64,000 bases of DNA from Mesorhizobium caraganae (lineage in GTDB: Bacteria; Pseudomonadota; Alphaproteobacteria; Rhizobiales; Rhizobiaceae). Below are positions 30,352-39,354 of this stretch, in pieces. The stretch lies in contig NZ_JAFCGY010000004.1 of assembly GCF_016836705.1 (NCBI RefSeq), positions 186,001 to 250,000 of the forward strand, given 5' to 3'. The notes below the pieces were generated by a model that saw only the letters and a list, made by a program, of their open reading frames with translations, did not search any database and was not told the DNA's origin. The position numbers and the translations under genes were made by a program. Each line of letters begins with the position of its first letter. Within the stretch, counting starts at the first letter, position 1.

Positions 30352-32465
30352 ACGCCTTCTCAAGGCGTGGCGCCTGTCCGGCCTTGTCGGCGCCGATGCC
30401 GACCGGCGACGGCCTGCTGGTGCGGCTCAATCCGGTTGCTGGAGGCCCATCTGCCGGAGGTTTGTCGCCGAAGCTGTTGATCGGACTCTGCGAATCCGCC
30501 CTGCGGCACGGCAACGGCATCATGGAAGTGACGGCGCGCGGCAGCCTGCAGATCCGCGGGCTGACGGCGGAAAGCGCAGCCCTGCTGGCGGCGGAGGTGG
30601 ACGCGCTGGGCATTGCGGTGCGCATCGGCGTGCCGGTCGAGACCGGGCCGCTGGCGGGCATCGATCCACAGGAGGTTACCGATCCACGGGCGCTGGCTGA
30701 GCGGATCAGGATGGCGGTTGAGGATGCCGGGCTGGCGCAACGGCTTGGGCCAAAGGTGTCGGTGGTCGTCGATGGCGGCGGGCAACTGACAATGGATGCG
30801 GTGACGGCCGATGTCAGGCTGAAGGCGGTGCGGGCCGGCGATGGCGTCGTGTGGGCTGTGTCGGTTGGCGGCGACGGTCGAAACGCGAAGGTATTGGCGA
30901 AGGTCGATGCGGATGTCGCGAGGGATATCGCGGTGGCTGCGCTCAGGATGGTCGCGGAAAAAGGCCGCGAGGCGCATGCGAGGGATTTGTCGGAGAGGCA
31001 ATTGGCCTCTCTCGCAGGCTGGCACTCTGTCGCGCCCCCCTCTGTCCTGCCGGACATCTCCCCCACCAGGGGGGAGATCAGCAGCTTCGCTGGCGGCTCT
31101 TCACTCTCGACGTTGAAGGATGGCGAAAACGGCCGCGACAGCCTAATCTCCCCCCAAGTGGGGGAGATGTCCGGCAGGACAGAGGGGGGCGCCGTAGAGC
31201 GCTCTTGCCCACCGATTGGCCTCTTTGACTTGAGCACCGACCACGCCCTCGGCATCGCCCTCCCCTATGGCAGCATGCCGGCCAACAAGCTCATGGCCCT
31301 CACCCAAAGCGCCATCACCCTCGGTGCCACCGAAATTCGCCTCGCCCCCGGCCGTGCCTTGCTCTTCCTCGGCCAACCACCAGCCGTAAACCACCTCCTC
31401 CAAACCACCGCAACCGCGCTCGGCTTCGTCACCTCCGCCACCGACCCCCGCACCCGCATTGCCGCCTGCCCCGGCACCCCTGCCTGCGCCTCCGGCCAGA
31501 TCGCCACGCGCGACATCGCCGAAACCATCGCCGCCGAAAACGCCGATATCCTCGACTTCACCCTGCACATTTCCGGTTGTGCCAAGGGCTGCGCACACCC
31601 CGGCGCGGCGGCGCTAACAATCGTCGGCGGCGAAAACGGAGCCGGACTTGTCGTGAACGCGACGGCAAAGGCCCTTCCTGCGGGCTACAGCCCGGGCTAT
31701 GACGCCGCGCGCGGCATCAGTCACGTCGCGGCAGCGATCCGCAGCGCACGATTTCAGGACGAAACCGCCGCCGCTTGTCTGACAAGGCTCGGGCCGGCGG
31801 CAATCGCCGAAACCTACCGACAGGAAATGAGCATGGCCGCCTACGACTACATCCATGACGGCAACGCAATCTACGAGCGCTCCTTCGCCATCATCCGCGC
31901 CGAGGCCGACCTGTCGCGCTTTTCCGAAGCCGAGGCCGATGTCGCCATCCGCATGATCCATGCCTGCGGCCAGGTCGAAGCATCAAGTCATTTTGTTTTC
32001 TCACCTGACTTCGTCGCGGCCGCCCGTACCGCCTTGGCGGCCGGCGCGCCGATCTTCTGCGATGCGGAAATGGTCTCGCATGGCGTCACCCGCGCCCGGC
32101 TGCCCGCCGGCAACGAGGTGATCTGCACGCTGCGCGACCCGCGCACGCACGACATTGCCAAAGACATCGGCAACACCCGCTCAGCCGCCGCGATCGACCT
32201 GTGGGGCGAACGCATGGCCGGTTCGGTTGTGGCCATCGGCAACGCGCCGACGGCGCTGTTCTATCTCCTGGAAAAACTGCGTGACGGCGCGCCGAAGCCG
32301 GCGGCCATCATCGGCATGCCGGTCGGCTTTGTCGGCGCGGCCGAATCCAAGGATGCATTGGCCGAGAATTCTTATGGCGTGCCCTACGCCATCGTGCGCG
32401 GCCGTCTCGGCGGCAGCGCGATGACCGCTGCCGCCCTCAATTCGCTGGCGAGGCCCGGCCTGTGA
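30348..32465 (+). CDS. cobG: Precorrin-3B synthase CobG fused in frame to CobH
   Basis: One continuous 705-residue frame. Residues 1-495 are CobG, the monooxygenase that makes precorrin-3B: a nitrite/sulfite-reductase-like half (GDGLLVRLNPVAGG, VTARGSLQIRGL) and the cluster-binding cysteines in AACPGTPACASGQ and SGCAKGCAHPG. Residues 496-705 are a complete CobH. Residues about 229-282 are encoded by a palindromic repeat (APPSVLPDIS ... MSGRTEGGA) absent from normal CobG. In other bacteria cobG and cobH are separate genes, so either a stop codon was lost or a base is missing near 31826. The start overlaps the cobN stop as ATGA; the stop overlaps cobI. Confidence 0.9.
31032..31192 (+). repeat. 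161-bp palindromic repeat element inside cobG
   Basis: Perfect 33-bp inverted arms: 31032-31064 and 31160-31192. Each arm continues into a small inner hairpin of the form ATCTCCCCC..GGGGGAGAT. The outer part of the arms equals the half-site of the 48-bp palindrome in cobN. The middle (about 31075-31145) is not palindromic. The reading frame stays open through the whole element. Confidence 0.9.
31833..32465 (+). CDS. cobH: CobH (precorrin-8X methylmutase) part of the fused frame; possible internal start
   Basis: Moves the C-11 methyl group to C-12 to give hydrogenobyrinic acid. From the internal ATG at 31833 the protein is 210 residues, exactly the usual CobH length, beginning MAAYDYIHDGNAIYERSFAI as CobH should. 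AGGA sits 8 bases before this ATG, so a free CobH could still be made from inside the fused frame. Conserved are CDAEMVSHGVTRARLPAGN, with the active-site histidine, and IGMPVGFVGAAESKDAL. This entry overlaps the fused cobG-cobH entry and is in the same frame. Confidence 0.75.
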   Translation: MAAYDYIHDGNAIYERSFAIIRAEADLSRFSEAEADVAIRMIHACGQVEASSHFVFSPDFVAAARTALAAGAPIFCDAEMVSHGVTRARLPAGNEVICTLRDPRTHDIAKDIGNTRSAAAIDLWGERMAGSVVAIGNAPTALFYLLEKLRDGAPKPAAIIGMPVGFVGAAESKDALAENSYGVPYAIVRGRLGGSAMTAAALNSLARPGL

Positions 32466-33226
32466 ACGCGCTTCCCAAAGGCCGCCTTGTCGGCATCGGC
32501 ACCGGTCCCGGCGACCCCGAACTGCTGACGCTGAAAGCCGCGCGCGCCCTGGCCGAAGCCGATATCGTCGCCTATTTCGCCAAGCGCGGCAACAACAGCA
32601 ATGCCCGCGCCATCGTCGAGGCGCGCTTCCGCCCGGACATGCTCGAACTGCCGCTGCTCTACCCCGTCACCACCGAAATCGACAAGGACGACGACGACTA
32701 CCGCTCGCAGATCACCGATTTCTACGAGCAGTCGGCCGAAAAGGTAGCCGAACACCTCGAGGCCGGCCGGATGGTGGCGGTGCTGTCGGAAGGTGATCCG
32801 CTGTTCTACGGCTCCTACATGCATCTGCATGTGCGCCTCGCCCATCGCTTCCCGACCGAGGTCATCCCCGGCGTTACCGCCATGTCCGGATGCTGGTCGC
32901 AGACCGGTGTGCCGATCGTCCAGGGCGACGATGTGCTGACGGTTTTGCCCGGAACGATGAGCGAGTTCGAACTCACTCGCCGGCTGGCCGACACCGACGC
33001 CGCCGTGATCATGAAGGTCGGCCGCAACCTGCCCAAGATCAGGCGGGCGCTGGAGGCCACAGGCAAATTGACCCGCGCTGTCTATGTCGAGCGCGGCACC
33101 ATGGCCGGCAGCGTCTCGATGAGGCTCGCCGACAAGCCGGACGACAAGGCACCCTACTTCGCCATCGTGCTGGTCGCCGGCTGGTCCGGCCGGCCTGGTG
33201 CTATGGGAATGGGTGCCAAGCCATGA
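32462..33226 (+). CDS. cobI: Precorrin-2 C(20)-methyltransferase
   Basis: SAM-dependent methylase making precorrin-3A, 254 residues. It starts with GTG at 32462, overlapping the cobG-cobH stop (GTGA). The tetrapyrrole methylase fold is clear: LVGIGTGPGDPELLTLKAAR at the N-terminus, VLSEGDPLFYGSYMHLH for SAM binding, and VIPGVTAMSGCWSQTG. It overlaps cobJ by 4 bases. Its product is the substrate of CobG, whose gene lies just upstream. Confidence 0.97.
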   Translation: MNALPKGRLVGIGTGPGDPELLTLKAARALAEADIVAYFAKRGNNSNARAIVEARFRPDMLELPLLYPVTTEIDKDDDDYRSQITDFYEQSAEKVAEHLEAGRMVAVLSEGDPLFYGSYMHLHVRLAHRFPTEVIPGVTAMSGCWSQTGVPIVQGDDVLTVLPGTMSEFELTRRLADTDAAVIMKVGRNLPKIRRALEATGKLTRAVYVERGTMAGSVSMRLADKPDDKAPYFAIVLVAGWSGRPGAMGMGAKP

Positions 33227-33987
33227 GCGGCCGTCTCACCGTTATTGGCCTCGGACCCGGCAATGCCGATCAGGTCACGCCGGAAGCCAGCCGCGCCGTG
33301 GCGGAAGCAAAATTCTTCTATGGCTACAAGCCTTACCTCGACCGGCTCGACTTGCGCCCTGACCAGACCCGCGTCGCCTCCGACAATCGCGAGGAACTCG
33401 CCCGCTCCAAGGACGCGCTGGTCAAGGCTGCCGAGGGCCATCATGTCGCTGTCGTCTCCGGCGGCGATCCCGGCGTGTTTGCCATGGCGGCGGCCGTCTG
33501 CGAGGCGATCGAGGCCGGCCCGGCCGAATGGCACGCGGTCGATGTCGCCGTCGTGCCTGGCGTCACCGCCATGCTGGCGGTCGCGGCCCGCATCGGCGCG
33601 CCGCTCGGTCATGATTTCTGCGCCATCTCGCTGTCCGACAATCTGAAGCCGTGGGAGCTGATCGAGCTGCGCCTTTTGGCAGCAGCCGGCGCCGGCTTCG
33701 TCATCGCGCTCTACAATCCGATCAGCAAGGCGCGCCCGTGGCAGCTCGGCCGCGCCTTCGAATGCCTGACCGCCATCCTGCCCGGCACCACGCCTGTGAT
33801 TTTCGGCCGCGCCGCCGGCCGGCCGGATGAGCGCATCGAGGTGTTTCTGCTGGCCGATGTCGACGCCGAAAAGGCCGACATGGCGACTTGCATCATCATC
33901 GGCTCGCCGGAAACGAGGATCATCAAGCGCGGCGACAAGCCGGCGCTGGTCTACACGCCGCGCTCCGCGACAGGGTCGAGACCATGA
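33223..33987 (+). CDS. cobJ: Precorrin-3B C(17)-methyltransferase
   Basis: SAM-dependent methylase that contracts the macrocycle ring while methylating C-17 to give precorrin-4. It has 254 residues from the ATG at 33223; the frame upstream is a shadow of cobI. Motifs are LTVIGLGPGNADQVTPEA, VVSGGDPGVFAMAAAV and PGVTAMLAVAARIGAPLGHD. It overlaps cobI by 4 bases. Its last 37 bases overlap the 3' end of cobK on the other strand. Confidence 0.96.
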   Translation: MSGRLTVIGLGPGNADQVTPEASRAVAEAKFFYGYKPYLDRLDLRPDQTRVASDNREELARSKDALVKAAEGHHVAVVSGGDPGVFAMAAAVCEAIEAGPAEWHAVDVAVVPGVTAMLAVAARIGAPLGHDFCAISLSDNLKPWELIELRLLAAAGAGFVIALYNPISKARPWQLGRAFECLTAILPGTTPVIFGRAAGRPDERIEVFLLADVDAEKADMATCIIIGSPETRIIKRGDKPALVYTPRSATGSRP

Positions 33988-34709
33988 TCGATCATCGCGG
34001 CAAGCTCATCGACGGTTTTGGCGGAGGGCACGTCCGGCAGGACGGGCCTGCGCACCATGACCACCTCGATGCGGAGCGCCCGCGCCGCCGCGATCTTGCC
34101 GTAGGTCGCCTCGCCGCCGCTGTTCTTGGAGACGACGACATCGATGCGCTTGCTTTCGAGCAGCGCGCGTTCATCCGCCTCGCGGAACGGGCCGCGCGCC
34201 AAGAGGTAAGTCGCATCCGGCACCGCCAGTTTCGGCTCGACCGGATCGACGCTGCGGATGAGATAGTGGTGCTGGGGCGCGGCCTCGAAAGCCGGGACCT
34301 CTTGCCGGCCGAGCGCCAGGAAGGCGCGGCGCGGAGTCGGTCCAAGCGCTTGCACGGCATCGCCCACCATATCCACCAGCGTCCAACGGTCGCCTTCGAT
34401 CGGCTCCCAGCCGGGACGGCGCAGCGCCAGGATCCGCACGCCGCTCAGGCGCGCGGCTTGCGCAGCATTGGCGGAAATCCGCGCCGCATAGGGATGCGTG
34501 GCATCGATCAGCAGGTCGGTTCGCGTTTCCTCGAGATAGGCGGCCAGTCCGTCGGCGCCGCCAAAGCCGCCGCGGCGCACCGGCACACCTTGCGCGACCG
34601 GGCTTTCGGTGCGGCCGGCGAGCGACAGGGTGACGAGGAAATCCGCCGCCAGTTTTCCGGCCAATTGGCGCGCTTCTGTTGTGCCGCCGAGGATCAGAAC
34701 TTTCTTCAT
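33951..34709 (-). CDS. cobK: Precorrin-6A reductase
   Basis: NADPH-dependent reductase converting precorrin-6A to dihydro-precorrin-6 (6B), 252 residues from the ATG at 34709 (MKKVLILGGTTEARQLAGKL); a GTG two codons upstream is an alternative. Other family marks are LLIDATHPYAARISANA and VVSKNSGGEATYGKI. It is the only gene of the cluster on the minus strand. It converges on cobJ with a 37-base tail-to-tail overlap and starts beside a palindromic repeat. It must have its own promoter and is not directly under the riboswitch. Confidence 0.94.
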   Translation of the reverse strand: MKKVLILGGTTEARQLAGKLAADFLVTLSLAGRTESPVAQGVPVRRGGFGGADGLAAYLEETRTDLLIDATHPYAARISANAAQAARLSGVRILALRRPGWEPIEGDRWTLVDMVGDAVQALGPTPRRAFLALGRQEVPAFEAAPQHHYLIRSVDPVEPKLAVPDATYLLARGPFREADERALLESKRIDVVVSKNSGGEATYGKIAAARALRIEVVMVRRPVLPDVPSAKTVDELAAMIDHGLDPVAERGV

Positions 34710-34732
34710 GGGCACTATACTGAACCGCGTCG

Positions 34733-34860
34733 GCGCTGCCCCTCACCCTTACCCTCTCCCCGTGAAGAACGGGGAGAGGGAGGCGTCAGCGTCGGAGCTT
34801 CCCCCTTCTCCCCGTCACTATACGGGGAGAAGGTGCCGGCAGGCGGATGAGGGGCGGCGC
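34733..34860. repeat. Palindromic intergenic repeat between cobK and cobL
   Basis: Outer arms GCGCTGCCCCTCA (34733-34745) and TGAGGGGCGGCGC (34848-34860) pair with one mismatch. Two hairpins lie inside: CCCTCTCCCCGT / ACGGGGAGAGGG (34752-34780) and CCTTCTCCCCGT / ACGGGGAGAAGG (34804-34833). The second shares an identical 24-base core (34807-34830) with the repeat at 62748-62927. It ends 5 bases before the cobL start, so cobL translation begins directly behind it. Confidence 0.85.
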
Positions 34861-34864
34861 CGAC

Positions 34865-36091
34865 ATGTCAAAAAATCAGCCAACACCAAAATGGCTCACC
34901 ATCGTCGGCATCGGCGAGGACGGTTTAGCGGGTCTCGGCGACGAGGCCAAGCGGCTGATCGCCGAAGCGGAAATCGTCTTCGGCGGCAAGCGGCATCTGG
35001 CGCTGGTGACTTCGCTTGCCAAGGGCGAGCAACGCCCATGGCCGGTCCCCTTCGATGCCGGCATGGCCGATGTGCTGGCGCTGGCCGGCCGGCGCGTCTG
35101 CGTGCTCGCTTCCGGCGACCCGTTCTTCCATGGTGTCGGCGCTACTCTTGCCCGCAAGGTCGAGCCACAGGAGATGCATGTCATCCCTGCACCCTCGGCC
35201 ATTTCGCTGGCCGCCGCGAGGCTTGGCTGGGCGCTGCAGGACATCGAGATGGTGTCGCTGCATGGGAGGCCGCTCGACCTGATCCGGCCGTTGCTGCAGC
35301 CGAATGCGCGCATCCTGGCGCTGACATCGGACGCCGATGCACCGGCGGCAATCGCGCGCCTGCTCACCGAGCTCGATTTCGGCGCTTCGCGGCTGACGGT
35401 CCTGGAAGCGCTGGGCGGACCGAACGAGAAGCAGCGTTCCGCTCGAGCCGACGCTTTCGATCTTGGAGATATCAATCCGCTCAACGTGCTGGCGCTCGAA
35501 CTTGAATCGACACCGGAAGCCCGCATCCTGCCGCTAACCATTGGCCGCGCCGATCATCTGTTCGAGCATGACGGCCAGATCACCAAGCACGATATCCGCG
35601 CCATCACGCTTGCGGCGCTGGCGCCAAGGCGTGGCGAATTGCTGTGGGATATCGGTGCCGGTTCCGGCTCCATCGGCATCGAATGGATGCTCGCCCACCT
35701 GTCCATGCGTGCCATCGCCATCGAGGCTGATCCAGCCCGCGCCGCCCGCATCGAACGCAACGCCGCGCATTGCGGCGTTCCCGGCCTTGTCGTGGTCGAA
35801 GGCAAAGCACCCAAGGCGCTGGCCGGGCTGGCCACGCCGGATGCGATCTTCATCGGTGGCGGCGGCAGTGTTTCAGGTGTTTTGAACGCAGCCATCAAGG
35901 CGCTGCGTTCCGGCGGTCGTCTGGTCGCAAATGCTGTCACTCTGGAGATGGAAACTCTGCTCCTCGCCCAGCATACCAAGCGCGGCGGCGACCTCACCCG
36001 CATCGCCATCTCCCGTGCTTCCCCTGTCGGCTCGATGCAGGCATGGCGGCCGGCCATGCCGGTCACCCAATGGAGCTGGGTGAAACCATGA
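34865..36091 (+). CDS. cobL: Precorrin-6Y C5,15-methyltransferase (decarboxylating), CobL
   Basis: Bifunctional methylase that methylates C-5 and C-15 and decarboxylates the C-12 acetate to give precorrin-8X. It has 408 residues from the ATG at 34865 (MSKNQPTPKWLTIVGIGEDG); six codons of open frame upstream belong to the repeat. Residues about 10-200 are the CbiE-like tetrapyrrole methylase domain (CVLASGDPFFHGVG). Residues about 215-405 are the CbiT-like methyltransferase domain (LLWDIGAGSGSIGIEWML). It overlaps cobE by 4 bases. Confidence 0.96.
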   Translation: MSKNQPTPKWLTIVGIGEDGLAGLGDEAKRLIAEAEIVFGGKRHLALVTSLAKGEQRPWPVPFDAGMADVLALAGRRVCVLASGDPFFHGVGATLARKVEPQEMHVIPAPSAISLAAARLGWALQDIEMVSLHGRPLDLIRPLLQPNARILALTSDADAPAAIARLLTELDFGASRLTVLEALGGPNEKQRSARADAFDLGDINPLNVLALELESTPEARILPLTIGRADHLFEHDGQITKHDIRAITLAALAPRRGELLWDIGAGSGSIGIEWMLAHLSMRAIAIEADPARAARIERNAAHCGVPGLVVVEGKAPKALAGLATPDAIFIGGGGSVSGVLNAAIKALRSGGRLVANAVTLEMETLLLAQHTKRGGDLTRIAISRASPVGSMQAWRPAMPVTQWSWVKP

Positions 36092-36474
36092 TGGTCGCGG
36101 GTATCGGCAGCCGCAAGGGCGTGACCGTTGAAGAGGTGCTGGCAGCGATCGAGACCGCCCTCGAAGCACATGGGCTGGCAATGACGGCGCTGTCGGCACT
36201 GGCGACCGCCACGCTCAAGAAGGATGAGGAAGCGATCGCTGCCGCCGGCCGCGCGCTTAATCTTCCGATCATTATCGTCGATAACGCAGCGCTTCAGGCC
36301 GTCTCGTCGAGGGCGCTCACCAAATCCGATCTCTCGCAAGAACTCGCCGGCACGCCATCAGTCTCCGAAGCCTCCGCCCTTGCCGTCGCCGGCACCGGTG
36401 CAAAACTGCTCGGGCCGCGCACCGTGGTCGGCCCGGTCACCTGCGCCATCGCCATCAGCGGAGATGTGCCATGA
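36088..36474 (+). CDS. cobE: Cobalamin biosynthesis protein CobE
   Basis: A 128-residue protein of the CobE/GbiG C-terminal family, beginning [20 protein letters not shown]. The GIGxRKG motif and the closing [14 protein letters not shown] fit the C-terminal domain of CbiG, which in the anaerobic pathway opens the ring lactone. In the aerobic pathway its exact task is not settled. Starts are possible at 36088 or 36091; the first overlaps the cobL stop as ATGA. It overlaps cobM by 4 bases. Confidence 0.9.
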   Translation: MMVAGIGSRKGVTVEEVLAAIETALEAHGLAMTALSALATATLKKDEEAIAAAGRALNLPIIIVDNAALQAVSSRALTKSDLSQELAGTPSVSEASALAVAGTGAKLLGPRTVVGPVTCAIAISGDVP

Positions 36475-37235
36475 CCGTTCATTTCATCGGCGCTGGTCCA
36501 GGCGCCGCCGACCTCATCACACTGCGGGGCGCCAAGCTGCTCGCAAGCTGCCCGGTCTGCCTGCATGCCGGCTCGATCGTCGCCCCCGAATTGCTGCAGC
36601 ACTGTGCGCCCGGGACAAAACTGATCGACACGGCGCCGATGTCGCTCGACGAGATCGAGGCTGAGTATGTGGCTGCCCACAAGGCCGGCCACGATGTCGC
36701 CCGCCTGCATTCCGGCGATCTCTCGGTGTGGAGCGCGGTGGCCGAGCAGATCCGCCGGCTGGAAAAGCACGGCATCCCTTACACGCTGACGCCGGGTGTT
36801 CCCTCCTTCGCCGCCGCTGCCGCAGCCCTTCGCCGCGAACTGACCATTCCCGAAGTGGCGCAAAGCCTGGTGCTGACCCGCGTCTCCGGCCGCGCCTCGA
36901 AAATGCCGCCGGGCGAAACGCTGGCCGGCTTCGGCCGCACTGGTGCCACGCTCGCCATTCACCTGGCCATCCACGCCATCGACCGCGTCGTCGCCGAATT
37001 GACGCCGCACTATGGCGGCGATTGCCCGGTGGCGATCGTCTTTCGCGCCTCATGGCCGGACGAGCGCGTGCTGACCGGCACGCTGGCCACCATCGAGGCA
37101 CTGCTCGCCGCCGATCCGATGGAGCGCACGGCGATCATCTTCGTCGGCTCTTCGCTGGCGGCCGAAGGTTTTGGCGAGAGTTCATTATACGACGCCTATT
37201 ACCAGCGGCGTTTTCGCGGACGGGACGGATTGTGA
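36471..37235 (+). CDS. cobM: Precorrin-4 C(11)-methyltransferase
   Basis: SAM-dependent methylase turning precorrin-4 into precorrin-5, 254 residues. Motifs are [38 protein letters not shown] and [19 protein letters not shown], with the conserved [13 protein letters not shown] segment typical of CobM/CbiF. It overlaps cobE and cobA by 4 bases each. Confidence 0.97.
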   Translation: MTVHFIGAGPGAADLITLRGAKLLASCPVCLHAGSIVAPELLQHCAPGTKLIDTAPMSLDEIEAEYVAAHKAGHDVARLHSGDLSVWSAVAEQIRRLEKHGIPYTLTPGVPSFAAAAAALRRELTIPEVAQSLVLTRVSGRASKMPPGETLAGFGRTGATLAIHLAIHAIDRVVAELTPHYGGDCPVAIVFRASWPDERVLTGTLATIEALLAADPMERTAIIFVGSSLAAEGFGESSLYDAYYQRRFRGRDGL

Positions 37236-38044
37236 GCGGCAAGACCAAAAACAACGGCGACACGTTCGAACAAGCTCTATCACGGCTGAACTTCAAGCCG
37301 CACGCGCTTGAGCCTGGCCATGTCTGGCTGGCCGGCGCCGGTCCCGGCGATCCAGGCTGCCTGACGCTGGAAGTGCTGGCGGCTTTGGCCGATGCCGATG
37401 CGCTGGTCTACGACGCGCTGGTCTCACCAGATGTCGTCGCCGTCGCGGACAAAGCCGAGCTGTTCTTTGCGGGAAAACGCGGCGGCAAGCCGTCGATGAA
37501 GCAGGACGACATCACCGCTCTGCTGGTGCGGCTGGCGCGCGACGGCCGCCGCGTGGTCCGGCTGAAAGGCGGCGACCCCTATATTTTCGGCCGAGGCGGC
37601 GAAGAGGCACTGGCGCTGGCGCGGGAAGATATCCCGTTTCGCGTCCTGCCCGGCCTGACATCGGGGCTGAGCGCGATGGCCGCCACCGGCATCCCGGCCA
37701 CCATGCGCGGCATCAACAAGGCGGTGATCCTGGCGACCGGCCATGCTGCTGGCACCGATGACGATCTCGACTGGGCAGCGATCGCCCGCACCGGCCAGCC
37801 GGTGGTCATCTATATGGGCATGGCCAATCTGCCCACCATCGCCGCGTCCCTGCTCGAAGGCGGGCTGGCGCCATCGACGCCGACGGCGGTCATCGTTTCG
37901 GCGACGACGCCGCAGGAGCGCACCGTCGTTGCCACGCTCGCCACCATCGCCGAGGCCGCGGCAGCGGCCGGGCTTGCCTCGCCGGCATTGATCGTCGTCG
38001 GCGGCATTGTCGCCATGCGCGCGGCACTGGCAGGCGACGCATGA
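37232..38044 (+). CDS. cobA: Uroporphyrinogen-III C-methyltransferase
   Basis: SUMT, which makes precorrin-2 from uroporphyrinogen III and commits the tetrapyrrole to corrin (or siroheme). It has 270 residues starting with GTG at 37232, which overlaps the cobM stop (GTGA). Motifs are [40 protein letters not shown] and [18 protein letters not shown]. There is no CysG-type dehydrogenase domain. Although it acts first in the pathway, it is placed late in the operon. It overlaps cobB by 4 bases. Confidence 0.95.
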   Translation: MSGKTKNNGDTFEQALSRLNFKPHALEPGHVWLAGAGPGDPGCLTLEVLAALADADALVYDALVSPDVVAVADKAELFFAGKRGGKPSMKQDDITALLVRLARDGRRVVRLKGGDPYIFGRGGEEALALAREDIPFRVLPGLTSGLSAMAATGIPATMRGINKAVILATGHAAGTDDDLDWAAIARTGQPVVIYMGMANLPTIAASLLEGGLAPSTPTAVIVSATTPQERTVVATLATIAEAAAAAGLASPALIVVGGIVAMRAALAGDA

Positions 38045-39354
38045 CCCGCGCCATCATCATCGGCGCGCCGCGCTCCGGCTCCGGCAAGACCAGCGTCACC
38101 ATCGGCATCTTGCGCGCGCTCGCCCGGCGCGGTCTGAAAGTGCGCGGCGCCAAATCCGGCCCCGACTATATCGATCCCGGCTTCCACACCGCCGCGACCG
38201 GCCTCTCCGGCGTCAATCTCGACAGCTGGGCGATGTCGCCCGACCTGCTGAATGCACTGGCCGGCAACGCCACAGCGGATGCCGATTTCATCTTCCTCGA
38301 AAGCGCCATGGGCCTGTTCGACGGCATCCCCGCCGGGCAAGGCCGCACCGGCTCGGCCGCCGATCTGGCGCGGCTCTACCACCTGCCGGTGCTTCTGGTG
38401 CTCGATGTCTCCGGCCAATCGACCACGGCGGCCGCCGTCGCCAAGGGCTTTGCCACCTATGACCCAGACGTGCGCATGGCCGGCGTCGTGCTCAACCGTC
38501 TCGGCAGCGAGCGCCACCGCAAGCTGTGCAGCGAGGCTATCGAAGCGCTCGGCCTGCCCGTCGTCGGCAGCATCTTGCGCGATCCCTCGCTCAACCTGCC
38601 GGAGCGCCATCTCGGCCTCGTCCAGGCCGGCGAATATGCCGACCTGATGGCGCATCTCGACCGCTTGGCAGATATGGTCGAGAAATCCCTCGACCTCGAC
38701 GCCATCATGGCGCTGGCAGCACCCTTTTCGCCGGCGCCGGGCAGTTTCGAAAATGCCTTGCCGCCGCCCGGCCAGCGCATTGCGCTGGCGGAAGACGCAG
38801 CCTTCACCTTCCTCTATCCGCATGTCGCAGCCTATTGGCGCAAGGCCGGCGCCGAGATCGTGCCGTTCTCGCCGCTCGCCGACGAAGCGCCGGCGCAGGA
38901 TTGCGATGTCTGCTGGCTGCCTGGCGGCTATCCCGAGCTTCACGCCGGCCGCCTTGCTGCGGCAATGAATTTCCGCGCGGGCATGGCGCGTTTCGCCGGG
39001 GCAAAACCCATCCATGGCGAGTGCGGCGGCTTCATGGTGCTGGGCGAAGCGCTGGAAGACGCCTCGGGGGAGACGCACGCCATGCTCGGCCTGCTCGGCC
39101 ATTCCACCAGCTTCGCCAAGCGCAAGATGAACCTCGGCTACCGCGAGGCAACGTTGCGCGCCGACTGCCCGCTGGGCGCGCAGGGCGCGCTTATCCGCGG
39201 CCACGAATTCCACTATGCGCAGATGATTGCCTCCGGCAATGACGAGCCGCTCGCCGACCTTGCCGATGGCCAGGGCAATCCGCTCGGCGCCTCCGGCTAC
39301 CGGCGCGGCCATGTCAGCGGCACCTTCTTCCATGCCATTGCGAGGGGTGCATGA
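38041..39354 (+). CDS. cobB: Hydrogenobyrinic acid a,c-diamide synthase
   Basis: Glutamine-dependent amidase that amidates the a and c side chains of hydrogenobyrinic acid, the step before cobalt insertion by CobNST. It has 437 residues. The N-terminal synthetase domain has the P-loop GAPRSGSGKTSVTIGILRAL (residues about 7-26). The C-terminal class I glutaminase domain has GECGGFMVLGEALED with the catalytic cysteine. It overlaps cobA and cobV by 4 bases. Confidence 0.96.
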   Translation: MTRAIIIGAPRSGSGKTSVTIGILRALARRGLKVRGAKSGPDYIDPGFHTAATGLSGVNLDSWAMSPDLLNALAGNATADADFIFLESAMGLFDGIPAGQGRTGSAADLARLYHLPVLLVLDVSGQSTTAAAVAKGFATYDPDVRMAGVVLNRLGSERHRKLCSEAIEALGLPVVGSILRDPSLNLPERHLGLVQAGEYADLMAHLDRLADMVEKSLDLDAIMALAAPFSPAPGSFENALPPPGQRIALAEDAAFTFLYPHVAAYWRKAGAEIVPFSPLADEAPAQDCDVCWLPGGYPELHAGRLAAAMNFRAGMARFAGAKPIHGECGGFMVLGEALEDASGETHAMLGLLGHSTSFAKRKMNLGYREATLRADCPLGAQGALIRGHEFHYAQMIASGNDEPLADLADGQGNPLGASGYRRGHVSGTFFHAIARGA

